A stretch of DNA of 64,000 bases. Origin: Varanus komodoensis. Lineage: Eukaryota; Chordata; Lepidosauria; Squamata; Varanidae. Below the pieces are notes generated by a model, which was not told the origin of the DNA, searched no databases, and was given only the letters and a program-made list of their open reading frames with translations. Shown piece after piece: positions 35,859 through 47,875 of the stretch; the stretch's first letter is position 1, and every line of letters begins with the position of its first letter. The translations under genes and the position numbers were made by a program. The stretch covers positions 2,044,880 to 2,108,879 of the forward strand of contig NW_025335873.1 in NCBI RefSeq assembly GCF_004798865.1, written 5' to 3'.

Positions 35859-36000
35859 TTGTGGCGGCCAAGTGGGTGTCTGTGCCTGAGCGGGTGGCGG
35901 CGGCGGCGGCGGAGGCCGAGGCGGCGGCGCGGAGGAGGAGGAGGAGGAAGGAAGAGGAGAGGGTGAAGGTGAAAGGGGCGACGGAGCATTGGCCCCACAG
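35859..36000 (+). other. GAPVD1: Probable non-coding first exon of GAPVD1
   Basis: GGC- and GGA-rich sequence downstream of the NRF1-like motif, ending CCCCACAG before GTTGGT, a usable donor. The start is approximate and set just after the promoter motifs. The protein start codon is in the exon at 47655-47875, so this is 5' UTR. The 334-codon open frame across this area (35861-36865) is a GC-rich artefact: its composition is Pro/Arg/Ala-rich and it runs on past the donor. Confidence 0.5.
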
Positions 36001-36035
36001 GTTGGTTTCCCCCGACGCGGGAGGGGAAGGCAGAT

Positions 36036-36061
36036 CGGGCCGGGCCGGGCCGGGCCGGGCC
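36036..36061. repeat. GAPVD1: (GGGCC)n array in the GAPVD1 CpG island
   Basis: Five GGGCC units just inside intron 1, after the probable first exon. G-quadruplex potential. Confidence 0.92.
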
Positions 36062-38599
36062 TCGCCGTGGGGCTGGGCCTGGCGCGAGGGGGCCCCCCGA
36101 GGTGCCAGAGCCCGGCCTCGCGCGGCCGTGCCTCAAACCGCCCCCCGGTCGGCCATCCGCGCCCCGCAGGCACGCCCGCTTTGCCCCCCCGGCAGCCTTC
36201 CAGTGGCTTCTTCCCCCGCCCCAGGCAGCTCCCGCCTGTGCTTGGCACGGGGACTCCCTCCCCATGCCGAGTGTGCGTGGAAAAGCCCCCTTGCCCTGTG
36301 GGTTTCCCTTCAGGTTTCTTCCCCGCGCCCCGTCTGCAAAGCCCTGGCCTCCGATCAGGTGACTGCCCCCCGCCCCCGTTGGCAGCCCCCCCGCCCACGG
36401 TCATTTCTGGCTCTGCCGTTCTCCGCTCACCCCCTCCCCTGCGCATGCTTTGCGTGGATGCTCCCATTTCCCCCCAGTGCGAGCCCCCCCCCCAGCCCCG
36501 TCGGGCAGCCCCCTCCTATATTTGGCGTAGAGACACCCTCTTTTGCCTTGCTCCGCCCCCCCCCCACACGTGCAGCCTGTGACCCTTTCCGACAAACGCC
36601 ATGGGGGTTCTCATTTCTCTACCCCGCAGTCACCCACAAGCACGGATTGTGCCGATGCCCTGACATCCCTGGTGAGTCCCCGTCCCCCCGCCCCTGCCCC
36701 CTTGCCCCAGGTCAGGTGACTCCCCCCTATGCAGGGCACGGACACACCCTCCTGCCCTTCACACAGCCTGTGGCCCTTGCGGATGAAAGCCAGGGTGTTC
36801 TCATCTGTCTCGCACATGCGTGTGCGCCCACGTACCGATTTAGCACGGACGCTTCACCTTTCTGACAGCCCCACCCATCATGGTTTCCATTGACATTTCT
36901 GTGCCCTCATTTCACGCTGACCCTTCAGCTTTGACCCCACCCACCGCCCAGGCCATTCTCACAACTTGCATGTGTCCTTACCTTCCCCCTATTCAGGCCA
37001 AGCCAGTCCCCCCACCACCCAATTTTGTCTTGATAGGGCATCCTCTCCCTCTCTTCCCACAGACCATCCTGCTCAGCTGACCTCCATTTATATATTGCAG
37101 TGGCATCCACATAGCCTACCTCCAGTTGGGTCTTGCACCGACACCCACGGTCCCTCTGTCTTCCCACCTGACCTCAAGGCAGGCAAGCCCCCTCCTCTTA
37201 TTTTCCTTTGATACTGTCTCCATTCCTTCAACTCTCAGCCCCTTTAGCTGAAAACATTCTGTGTTCTTTGAATGAACACCTTCTCCTTCTCACCAGAGGA
37301 TACACCCCGTAAAGTAGAACAGCAGGATATTCTCTTCACCTTCATCTGTTCTCCCCCAGCCCCCCCCCACCTTTGGTGTGGTACTTGCTTTTCTCCCAAA
37401 AGTAAATTAGCCTTGTCATCACATTTCCCAATATCAGTTGTTGGCTGCAGGATTTGTGTTGCTGCCCCCAGCTTTCCTCAGAGTTGATGTGTGTCTCAGC
37501 ACCCCCCCCCCCCCCGGCATGTCCATGCACTCCCCAATTTGCACTGCCCCCTTTTCCCTCCCTCCAGTATTTGCACTGGTGCTGACCTTACCCCCCTCAC
37601 ACAGGAAGAGGAGCCTACCTTGCGTGTCTTCCGCCTCCCTCCCTCTCAGCCTCCGGCCAGGCGGCTCCCCAGGGGTTTGATGGCGTCTTAATCCTCAGGC
37701 CTGGCCATTTCAGCCCCGCACTTCAGGATGGCCCTTCATCCCCATCTCAGTTAGCTGGCTGGCCCTCATGCTTGCTTGCTTCTTGGAAGATTCCGGAGCC
37801 AAGGTGGGTAGGGAGGGTCAAGGCAGGTGAGGGGAATGTGTGGCCTTCAAGGAGACGGTGGACCCCAGCACTCATCAGGTGTTATAGTTCAGCATCTTCC
37901 AGGTTAAGGCTTTCTCAACTGTAACCTGTGTTAAGGTTAGAAGTCTTACCTAATGCAGGGTGGTGACAGGAGATGCTGCTGAGTAAGATACCTTTACCAT
38001 CTTGTGTTTTTAAGGACTTGTATGCATTATGGTGCTGAGACTTGCTCCTAGAATATTTCCAGTTTAATGCCTGGATGATCGCTAAGCTAAGAAAGCTCCC
38101 CTCCCATTTTCTGCCAACCTGAGGTGGCATTAACTTGGGCTAAATCAGGGTGCCCAGCTTGCGGCCCTTCAAGGCCTTCAAATCCTTTACTTTTCCAAGG
38201 GTGTTCTGTCCATCCCCTGCCAGTTTCAGCACTGTCTGGGTACCCTGCTCTTTCCCCCTGGGATCCACTGCATATTACTCCCTCCTCATCATGGGGAGCA
38301 CAGTGGAAAGATTCTGCATCTGCATGGCTGGTGGATGCATGAGCTTGTGCAGGCACGAGTGTGTTTGCACATGTGTGGCCCGCAAGCCAGCATCACCTGC
38401 CACCCTCAGGATGTGGCTCAAGATCAGGCCACTTCATCGCATGGAGTGGTGGCAAGTTCAGAGCTGACAGAAGGATGCACGGTTTCACACAGTGTGCAAT
38501 TACCTTTGGGAATTCAGTGCCCCAGCATGTGGCAGGGATGGCCTTTCGCTCAGATCGCTTTTGAAAAAGAATGAGATGAATTCTTTGTTGGTCAGTCAG

Positions 38600-38900
38600 T
38601 CGGGGGCCTTTGCTCAGCGCTGAAGCACCTGCTTTGCATGCAGGTGAGCTCACTGCCAATCCTCAACATCACCTTTTAAAAGGATCTGGTAGCAGAATGT
38701 GAGACTGAGCATTCAGGAGCAATACCTGCCGTACTGTTAGGGAGAACAAAAGTCTGACTTCGGACAGAATAGCATCCTCTAGTTCATGTTTCTCAGCCGA
38801 CCAGATCCTCCACATTCTTCATCGGAGGCCTCCCAGGAATGACTTGGCAGGCTGCTGCCGTAGATGGACTTGGTTGGATCCAGCAGGACTCTTCTGAACC
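38600..38900 (+). repeat. tRNA-SINE relic (second family), degraded
   Basis: TTGCTCAGCGCTGAAGCACC then TGCTTTGCATGCAGGTGAGC, followed by faint body sequence. Resembles the better copy at 39227. Confidence 0.45.
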
Positions 38901-39226
38901 TCAAGTGGAGACATACCTTATCAAACAGAAAGCCCTTTCCTCTTGCTTTTATTGACTAAAATAATACCAAACGCTGCCAAGTGCATCTCGAAAATGAATG
39001 GCTGATGTCTGGCTGGACAGTATTACCCCCCTCTCAGTGGAATGTTGAGTGCACAGCATCTTTCTGTGCAGTCCATTGTTGGGCCATCTTTCCTGCATGG
39101 AGTCTCCCACCTCAAAGAGTTCAGTGGTAGAGGAGACAGCTTGTGCTGCATGAGTTTTCCCTTCAAGATTTTCAGTCTCCAGCAGAATCCCAGAGAGTGA
39201 GGGGTTGGTTGCCTCTCCCTTGCAAA

Positions 39227-39415
39227 GGGGCTGTAGCTCTGTGGTGGAGCCCCTGCTTTGCATGTGAAAGGTCCCGGGTTGGATTGCGATCATCTCTTAG
39301 CAGAGCTGGAAAACGGTCTGCGCAGAATCCCAGAGAACTGCGGCAGCTGCCAGTCAGTGTTGACAGAACTGGGCTGGGTGGGTCTATGGTTTGAGGCCTT
39401 CTGCAGCATTTCCAA
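39227..39415 (+). repeat. tRNA-SINE, second family
   Basis: GGGGCTGTAGCTCTGTGGTG (A-box region), CTGCTTTGCATGTGAAAGGT, CCCGGGTTGGATTG (B-box), and GCAGCTGCCAGTCAGTGTTG, ACAGAACTGGGCTGGGTGGG. This is the reptilian SINE with the tagctcagtgg head. It sits in GAPVD1 intron 1. Confidence 0.65.
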
Positions 39416-42400
39416 GCTCAGTGATTTCTTTGTGTAAACATGGCTAGCAAATGACAATCTGGGGGGAAATAAATAGGTGGGTGCTAAACTAGCCCCCCGG
39501 TGACAGCAGCTGTCCAAAATCAGGCTTCCTCCTCTCTGAATTTTGTGTGAATTGAGCGTAACTATTTGAAGGGCTGGGATGGCGTGAGCTGGCCCGGAGA
39601 AAGAGATGCATTATCCGTTAACTTTGGCACCTCTTTTAGTGTACTTTGCGGAGAGGCAAAGAGAGGCAGGTTTCTCGCTCAGCTGGGTGCAAACTAGAAT
39701 CTTGGCAGGCTGGGAAGACCGCGTAGCGGGGTGGACAACCCACTGTGCCCCTGTGAGGTGGAAAACGCAGCACCCTGTGGCTTTCGGACTCCTTGCTGTC
39801 CTGCTGCAGTTCCCGTGGCAATCTGTGGCAATGGCCTTTCCCTCTGCACACACCTCCAGCTGCCCTCCATCTGTGTGGGCAGGTTGTGGAGGCCAGCAGC
39901 GTGGCCTGGCCCATGTCACCCCGGGGCTGAAAAAGCTGTGGCGCGCTGCAGTGCGGGAAGGGAGCACAGCAAAGCAGGCAAAGATGTCCTGATGGCGGAC
40001 TGGTGAGGCTCACTTAAGGTCAGTGCGTGTGCTTGCAGGATTCCTGCACAACGTGAGTCTAAACCACAGATGACTCAAGGAGCTTGGCGCCAGGACCTGT
40101 TCTCTTAGATCGGCGAGAACACGTGTAGCTGCAGTAAAAGAAGACTTTTGTGCTGGAGTGGAATGTCCTTCCCGCTCTGCTTAGGGCCACCTCACGTCAC
40201 AAAAGGCACGGGGTCAGGCGGCCTTCCAGAAGTTTGGGGTGAGCGCTTCTGGCAGCCCCAGCCAGCATAACTGAGGCTCAGGAACAAGAGAAACTATGCT
40301 GCAAAATAACTGGAGGGCACCAGGTTGGGGAAGGCTTTCTGCGGAAAACCTGCATGCAGGTGATGCGCCGTTAATGGGTTCGTTGCTCTGGGCACCCAAG
40401 GAAGGTTTTAGGAAGCTGTGCTTAGTCCAGTCTTCTCACCATGATGTGCAAGCACAACAGAAAGCAAATGCATTAAATACCGTGAGCTGTAAGGGAAAGA
40501 TGCCTTTAGAGTTGCTGTTTTTGAAGGGAGAGAAAGGGCATTCCTAAAAGACACAGGGTTAAGTTTGTCACCACAAAAAAGTTACTTGTGGCAACTCAAA
40601 GATTGCCTCCAGAGCCTATTTCATTACAAGGGTGAGAACCTGGCGTGGTAAATATTTGCAAATGGGGAGAAGTTGTAAACAGTGGGAGTTAAAAAGTTAA
40701 AACTTTTCTCTTTAATCATACTTCTGAACCCTGCTATGTATTTTGTCTGCTGAGTTTTGTTGTTGTTTGTTACACTGTTTTACAGCCGGAGCGGAGCGGG
40801 CAAAACACACCACGAGGTCTGCTGCGTTGCTTGCAGGATTTCTGCAAGGTGCTCCGGCTCTCAGTTGGTTAACAATCACATGCAGGCAAGGGCTTGACTC
40901 CTCGTCCCAGCCTCGCTGAATTGTGTGGCTGCAATGAGGAAAGCTTGGGGTAATCAGCAGGGGATTTTTGGATGAAAGCACTTAAAGCGCCTTTCACTTG
41001 GGAGCTTTCAGCCAAAACAAATTCTTGGGCTCAGAAGACTTCACAGTATATGCCGTTTGCATCAACTGGCTGTGGAGGCACTCGGTTTTTAAAAAGGTAG
41101 ATCCAGCAAGCCTGAAATCTGCCCTCCCTGGGGTCTTTAAAACAAAGCTGAACAAGAATAGGCTTCTGAGCATCAGTAGTACTGTGGCTGTCTTTTTCCC
41201 CCTAAGGGTGTTTAAATTTTTATTTTTTAATGTACTGATGTCTGCAATGCTCTGGTCCTCTGGTCATTGCAGGGAAGTTGTGGGGAGAAACATGGGGTTA
41301 ACTGATGTCTTCCTCTTAGTGGGAAGGAGGCAAAAAAAGAGAATTCAGAAGAGAGTTGGAAGAATTAAGTTCCGCTCCGCATTAATGTGCCACAAGAGTG
41401 TTTGTGCTTTTTCATTTTAACACACTTCCGTGATTTCCTTTCCTTCTCCTACTTTATTTTACTGAAGGGATCAAGGAAGGGCCCTGCTGGCTCAGGCCAG
41501 AAGCCCAACGAGGCTAGCATCTGCATCCCCACATTGTATGGTATCCAGACAGAGGCATAAATGGTATAGGCCTCTCCTGTTATTGCTCCCCAAGTGGAAG
41601 TGACAAACTTTGAACACGCCTGTCTTCCGGGCAAGTTGGGAGTTGCGGATATTTGGGCATTTTAAAAAGTTAACGAGATTGTATTGGTCTTTAATAATTA
41701 GGGGAGCAGTTCTGTAGCCCCTAGGCAGCATCTGAGTGGCATAGGCTATTTCAGATTTCCAGATCCAAGGTTCAAGATAGGACACTGGCCTTGTGGGTGA
41801 AGAATCCGCCCCCCTCCTCACAGGTAGCATGGGAAGAATTGTGTGGGCTGCCCCTCTGAGGTCAGAAACCCAGCCTTGGAAATGGGAAAGGTGCGGGGGG
41901 CATTTTGGTGGGCAAGGAGAGAAGTGTGGGGGAGAGGCCGGGATAGGATTCCTCCCTCTCCAGTAAGATGGGCCAAACGCTCTGTCTAACACAATTCCCC
42001 GCAACAGGATGGGGATCTTATTTACACCTTGACAGCTGCCCTTAAGCCATCTGTGCATATCATGGGAATGGTAGCATGAGCCAGTATACACAATTTTCCC
42101 TTTTAAGAACTGTATTAGATATGCTTGCAGCAAATTATATTTTGCCTTTTCCATCCCTTGATATTGGAAGGGAGACTTAGAAACAGCCGCTTGCTTGGTC
42201 ACCTGTGGGGAACAGAGCTCACTGCAGATCACAAAGCAAGGAAGGTTGGGAAATGTGTGTAATTCTTTTCTTTTTAGCCACCAATGGCACCTGGCAGGGC
42301 AATGCGGTTGCTTTAAGTCTGCAACTATATACATACTTCCCTGGAAGTAAGCCTCTATTTGAACTCTGTAGGACTTGGATTCTGTGTGAACATGTCTAGA

Positions 42401-45400
42401 ATTGTGTCAGGCTGCTTGGAGGTGGCAAAGTTGGACATGATGATGCGCATTCCCCTCTCTTAATTTTTAAATACCACTGTAATGAAAATGTCACAGTTAA
42501 TGTTTGTGCAGCTGTAGCCACTCAGCCGTTTGTAAACGAAGATTGGGAAGAAGAGGAAGAAATTTGTTATGGGAGATACAGTGTGAAGGAGAATATCTTG
42601 TTTGTTCTTTTTTATATCCTTCCCATCCAACAGTCAGCTTGGAGAAATGTACAGAATGAGAGCTGAATTTCTTGCAGAGTTTCAGGAAACATCATTGGTC
42701 ATGCATGCCACGGGTGCAATGCAGCCACAGTCGAACACATTGGTTTAAATGGAAGTGCTAAAGATGCGGTTATATTTCTCTCGAGAGGTAGCAAACCTTG
42801 AAGCATGCTGAAATCTGGCTCTCCCCTGCCCTGCCTTCACATCCTGTTTTTCTGCTTTCATTCTTACTCACATCATTCGGAAAAGTACATACTCCTAAGT
42901 TTGTAACTGCAGGGCTGGAAGGATGTTTCAACTTTGTATGCAGCACGATTGATTCATCGGTGCCACAATTTTGACACCAGGAGGCGTGCCATTGCTAAGG
43001 CTTCTGTTTAATTGATATTGGTACGTTGTACTGCGCTCTATTACAGATGGGTGCTTATGTGGACCAGTAAGCAAATACTGCCTTTGCCCAGTGGATAAAC
43101 GGCCAGTTTGGAGCCAGTATCAAAGTTCAAGGCGAGCCAAGCCCTCGGGGCCTGTGGCTCTTTCCCCCCCCCCCGATGCCAGCAGCCTTGTTCCAAAAAC
43201 AAGCTTCTGGGCCAGCCAGTTTCTGTGCACGTCGATTTCAGTCTTGCTCGTCAGTTGCTGAAGTTGCCTGTCTGCCTGCCCTTGCAAACCCTGCTCATCT
43301 TTGGGGAACTTGACAAGGAAAGGAAAAGAACCCATTTGTGGGAGTTCCTCCAGCTAATTTCCTTGTGTGAATTCTTACTTGCCACAAGCGGCTAAGCAAA
43401 TGACTAACTTGTAGGCCTGGCAAAATTGAGTGGTGCCAGAGTTAACGAGGAAGCAATCTTTTGCTTAGAAAGGCGAGTGCTTTTTGTAGAACCCAAATTA
43501 GTAATAAAATTTCCTTTTGTAGTAGAGCCTTCCACATGAATGCTGGAACAAGTTAGCATAACTGGAGTGCTTTCGGATTGGTTTTGAGATACATTTCATG
43601 TGGATTGGTAGATGGATTGTTTCCAGGGGAAGGGTGTCTTGGCTTGCTTTGGGCCCAGCGGCCTGTGATTGCATCAGTTGGTGAGCCCTCCACGGCCCTC
43701 TGCAGCCCATCGACTCGGAGAGGAAAGCTTCCAGGGGAAAGTAGCTTTCTGAGGGCCTGCGAGAGGTTTCCTCCTGGGTCTGGGCAGCAGAGCTCAAAGT
43801 CAACATTACTCATTGTTCTTGGAATGCATCATGAATGCGGCCAGCACAGGGACTTGTCTGGTGTTTGTTTTTCCTGTGAAATTCACCAAGGTGCCATCTA
43901 GGCTGATAGCAGTGTATCTGTCATAAATAACAAGCCCTCTCTCTGCACGTAGTCCTGGACCGTGTGCCCTGCCAGTGGGCGTTATGCTGATAATTGCATA
44001 TAGATTAGCCCACTCAGAACCACGGACCCCATTGGCCTGCAAAACAGGCTTCACCAACCCCTTATGGGCACTGTTGTGACATCTTTCCAAAAACAGAATC
44101 AACATGCAATGACGTGGACAAATCAATGTATCCCCTTGGAAGACTTTCTGCTGGAAAATAGCATCTGAATCTCTCAGCTTAATATAAACCGTGTGCCTGG
44201 TTTTCTCTCACAGTCAAGGTAGAAAAGGGTTCTCTGGAGAAAGGCGGCTTTGGAGAATGTCTTTGTGCTTTACATGTTCAGCTGTTCTGTAGCCAAGAAG
44301 GTGTCAGTGAGTTGATTCTGAAGTAAACTGCTGAAGAAGTGGATGAAGCTGGTAATTTGTCAAGAGATGTTCGGCTCCTACGGCCAGGAATGGGACCGCA
44401 TGGGCTTGTGGTCCTCCAGAACGCAGGCAGCTCGCCTCTCCAGATTAACACTGCGTGGGTGCGAAGTGTGGCCATGTAAGAGAAGACCCACTGGAATCAG
44501 TAGGACAAGTTAATCCCGACAGGGGTCCCATTCCTGGCAATGGGTTTAATTTAAAGGCAGCAGAATGGGCACGCAGTTTCGTGTCTTTTTGATACTGAAA
44601 TCCAGCAGAATGGCCATGCAGGGTGGTGGATGTGTGTGGGGAAATGGAATCTGCATGCAGAATGGCAGGAACATAAGAAAGGGCACCCTGGATCAGGCCA
44701 AGCTGTGCAAAACCACTATGGAAGAATGCCCAACAGAAAAACCTCACGTTTTCATGCAGTTACACTCAAAAGCTGATGCCAGTGGGAATCCTATTTTTTA
44801 GAAGCTGCCAACTCATTTCCTATCACTTTCGCTTGAAAAGGAGTACAGTCAACTGTTTTTCCAGCATGACACAACTGCAGCATGTAAACACATTTGTACT
44901 ATTTACTGTGAGAAGCTAAAGAAGGAAAGAACTACCACTGACTTCTGTATCTTGACGTGACTTAGCAGGAAGATTTTCCAGTTCTTTCTGCTTTGGCAGT
45001 GGTGAAAGTGAGACCAAAGCACACAGTCCTCTCTTGACAACTGTTTTTTTTTAATTTCCTCTGGGGCTTCCCATTTAATTGAATTCAAGTGTCACTGTTA
45101 TTCATGCAAGCTTGCTTTTTAAAAAGTACACACCTTGGTTTCTTGTTTTTTTATTTATCTCTAGTCTCTAACTTCTGGACAGAGTTAGCCTTATTGCTTT
45201 TATCTGTATTGTACTGGTAAAAGTGGAAGGAGTACAGAAGTTGTTTTTTAGCAGTTCAACAGTATAGTAGAGTTGAAAGACTCGTATCTGATCTGGGAAT
45301 GCACAGTAATTCTGTGCCTCCCTCAAATTTCAGTGGGGTTTGTGTAGGAGGACAAGACTCTGGAGTGAATGGGAACTCAGTCAAGCTTTTACCCAGCTTC

Positions 45401-46289
45401 CACTCTGTTTTGGCGGGGACTTCCCAGGAGAACTTCCCAGTGTGTTGTGCTATATGTTAATGGAGGGAGGGATGTGGATTCTCAGCCTCGGACAGCAAAA
45501 AATCTTGAGGTAGGGCTGAAGCTGGGTCTCCTTCTCAGGCTTCAGCATTAAGTTGCATGCATGTGGATGCCAACATATTTTTATGTTCTCGTGTGCCAAG
45601 ATGAAATAGTTTGGAGCTGGCTTGATTAGCTACCAGGCTTCTCTATCCTGCTCCAAAGGCTGAATGATTATGTGGCATAATTCTTTCCGGGTGAGGGGCT
45701 GAGGTTTGCAGTTGCGTTCCTCCAGTAATTATGCCTTCAGATGGTTCCGTCCGTTCAGACTTCTCATATCCAGCTTGAGACTCACCAGTGGCTGCTCGTG
45801 ACTCTTGTTTTGATTCTTTTCACCTTTTTTGCCATTCATGAAGCCACTTACAAGTTATTGAATACTGTGTAAGTCACCCTTTAACATCGCTATCTAGATA
45901 TTCTGCAGAACGGAGCAATCCAGGTGCTTGACTAGGGGGAATTCTGCTCGCAGTCAAGCAATAGGGAGTAGAGTGCTTTTCCAGACCATTCAGGGGCCTG
46001 GACTGGCCCCTGCAACCTCATGTCCCCCTTCGCGCATGAATGTAGCATGTTCCGGGTTAATGCGTGAGTGGGGATGCCACAAATCCAGCGTGGCAGAAAG
46101 GCCACGTGGTTACGAACTAATGAGTACAGAATCACATGTGACGTGCCGTTGGACTATCGTCTCTTATTCTGTCCAAACAGGCTTATTCAGGTAGCTTTCT
46201 ACCACACTGATAGCTCTTTGCCACATTCCATAAGCAGCTATTTTTGAAAGGGAGCAAGTTTATTTTTTGATAGCCTATTTTTGTTGGAA

Positions 46290-46480
46290 GGCTCATAGCT
46301 CAGTGGGAAAGGGTTACTTTGTATGCTGGGGGAAAGGGCATAGCTCCGTGGTGCAGCACGCGCTCTGCCAATCCTGCTGTTTAAGCTGAGGAAAGGTTCT
46401 TAGGCAGCAGGCCTGGAGAGGACTCCTGCTTAGGACGCTGAAGAGCATCCTCCTGTCAGGACACCTCGCAGGGCTAGCAG
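46290..46480 (+). repeat. SINE relics, second family
   Basis: Two successive degraded heads: GGCTCATAGCTCAGTGGGAA at about 46290 and AAGGGCATAGCTCCGTGGTG at about 46336, followed by CTTAGGCAGCAGGCCTGGAG. Suggests two insertions or a tandem of the 39227-type SINE. Confidence 0.45.
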
Positions 46481-47309
46481 GCCCAACGCTGTGCCTCAGC
46501 ATAAGGTGGGCAGGGCCCCGAAGCATCGCTTCCTCCCGTGCCAAGCTACCCATTCCCCAAGAGCAGGAAGAGCTTCCCTTTTTAAATGTCTTGGCAAGTT
46601 GGTGGTGCCAGGACACTGCTCCCTTGTCCCAGGAACTAGGGCTTGTTGCCTCTTTGGCTGACGAAGGCATCTTTATTTCAGTATCCCTTTGCTTTGCCAA
46701 GCCTGTTCCACTTAAAGGTTGGAACAGGTTTGCGGGTCTGCCTTTATTTTTATTGTGCTCGAGGTAGCATTGAAAAGCTCCCCCCCCCTGCCCCCGCCTC
46801 TTAGTGGACTGAATCATCCCACATGAAGTTGTGTAAATGTGTGTTCTGAGGAAGTTAAGTTAGCATAAAGGGCAGGATGGTTCTCCTTTCCACTAAATTG
46901 TTCCTTTGTGAAGTATCAGCAATTCAGCATGTATTTACTCCTGCCGTTTTAGAACAAAACTTTTGTGAAAGCTTGTCCAAAGTTTCTGTTTCGCAAGGGC
47001 ATAGCAAACAGATCAAAATGGTATCTGTTTTCAAAGGTTCAGTTTGTTCAGGTATTAAAACAGGAAGGAATGAGGGGAAATTGCTGTATCTCAGGAACCC
47101 ATGTGTGTAGATTTTTAGGCTGGAATGGTTTAGTTAAAAATATGTCATGTGTTTTCCTTTTCAAATGATAGTTAAAAACAAAGTAATATAACAAAACAGT
47201 AAGTTATGGTTTAAAACATCGGGAAGTGGCAGTTTGCAGAGACTTGAAACAGATGTCACTGATTGCTTGCTTGATTAATTTTATCACGTCAACAGAAAAA
47301 TAGAAGGGA

Positions 47310-47550
47310 GAGCCAGTGCGGTGTAGTGGTTAAGAGCATGGGACTGGGACTCAGACGACCTGGGTTCGAGTCCCCACTCAGCCATGGAGCCAACTGGGTG
47401 ACTTTGGGCCAGTCACAGACTCTCAGCCCAACCTACCTCACAGGGATGTTGTTGTGGGGATAAGATGCAGGAGGAGAATGATGTAAGCTGCCTTGAACCC
47501 TTTGTAGGAAAAAGGCAGGATATAAATCCAAAATCCAAATCCAAATCCAA
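47310..47550 (+). repeat. tRNA-SINE, best-preserved copy
   Basis: GAGCCAGTGCGGTGTAGTGG (A-box), GGGTTCGAGTCCC at 47363 (intact B-box), GACTTTGGGCCAGTCACAGA, CCTACCTCACAGGGATGTTG, then an ATCCAAATCCAAATCCAA tail. This is the squamate SINE family with a tRNA-like promoter; it is not a functional tRNA gene because the body continues well past the tRNA part. It ends about 105 bp before the first coding exon of GAPVD1. Confidence 0.85.
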
Positions 47551-47690
47551 GCATTCCTTGAGACTGCATGGTTGGGGTGCTACCACCAGGAAAGCCCTGT
47601 GTGTTGACTTAGGAGAGCTGAGACTGATGCTGTTACTTCTTTCCTTTTCTCAAGAAGCTGCAGCTTGCTCTTCTGCTGACCCGCTGAAAG

Positions 47691-47875
47691 ATGGTGAAGC
47701 TAGACATCCACACGTTGGCTCATCACCTGAAGCAGGAACGGCTCTACGTGAACTCCGAAAAGCAGCTGATCCAGAGGCTGAATGCTGAGGTGCTGAAGAC
47801 TGCTGAAAAGCTGTACCGCACAGCATGGATTTCCAAGCAACAGAGAATCAACTTGGACCGACTGATCATAACAAG
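47691..47875 (+). CDS. GAPVD1: GAPVD1 first coding exon (residues 1-61, first two bases of codon 62)
   Basis: Encodes MVKLDIHTLAHHLKQERL through INLDRLIIT, nearly identical to human. The start ATG follows AAG (GAAAGATGG, good Kozak context). The exon probably starts at 47655 after a pyrimidine tract ending CTCAAG, giving 36 bases of 5' UTR. The donor is AG|GTAGTG; if unspliced, the frame would end at TAG three bases into the intron. The split serine codon is completed by the T at 49010. Confidence 0.97.

Larger units (their letters stand above)
35770..36130 (+). promoter_or_regulatory. GAPVD1: CpG-island promoter of GAPVD1
   Basis: Very GC- and CpG-rich segment, in sharp contrast to its surroundings. 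It contains ACTACGTTTCCCGTCCTGC at 35810-35828, resembling the ZNF143/Staf site (ACTACAnnTCCCAGnrTGC), and GCATGCGCAG at 35849-35858, an NRF1-like half palindrome. No TATA box is evident, as expected for a housekeeping promoter. A (CT)n tract lies about 115 bp upstream and a (GGGCC)n array just downstream. Transcription to the right is inferred from the GAPVD1 orientation; bidirectional activity cannot be excluded. Confidence 0.75.
36001..47654 (+). other. GAPVD1: GAPVD1 intron 1
   Basis: An 11.7-kb intron. The first 1.6 kb is C-rich with several poly-C runs (for example 37501-37515). Further on are tRNA-SINE relics at about 38600-38900, 39227-39415 and 46290-46480, short relics of a reptilian repeat near 41456-41530 and 44670-44700, and a well-preserved SINE at 47310-47550 just before the next exon. 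An antisense 280-codon open frame at 41492-42334 has no recognised domain. The rest shows nothing I can name. Confidence 0.6.

Noticed and set aside
35861-36865. 334-codon open frame across the CpG island
   Set aside because: Pro/Arg/Ala-rich translation of GC-rich DNA, overlaps the promoter and first intron, no domain, and open frames exist in several other frames here too.
47310-47385. tRNA gene
   Set aside because: A and B boxes are present but the sequence continues into a SINE body with a repeated tail, and no clean cloverleaf 3' end is seen.
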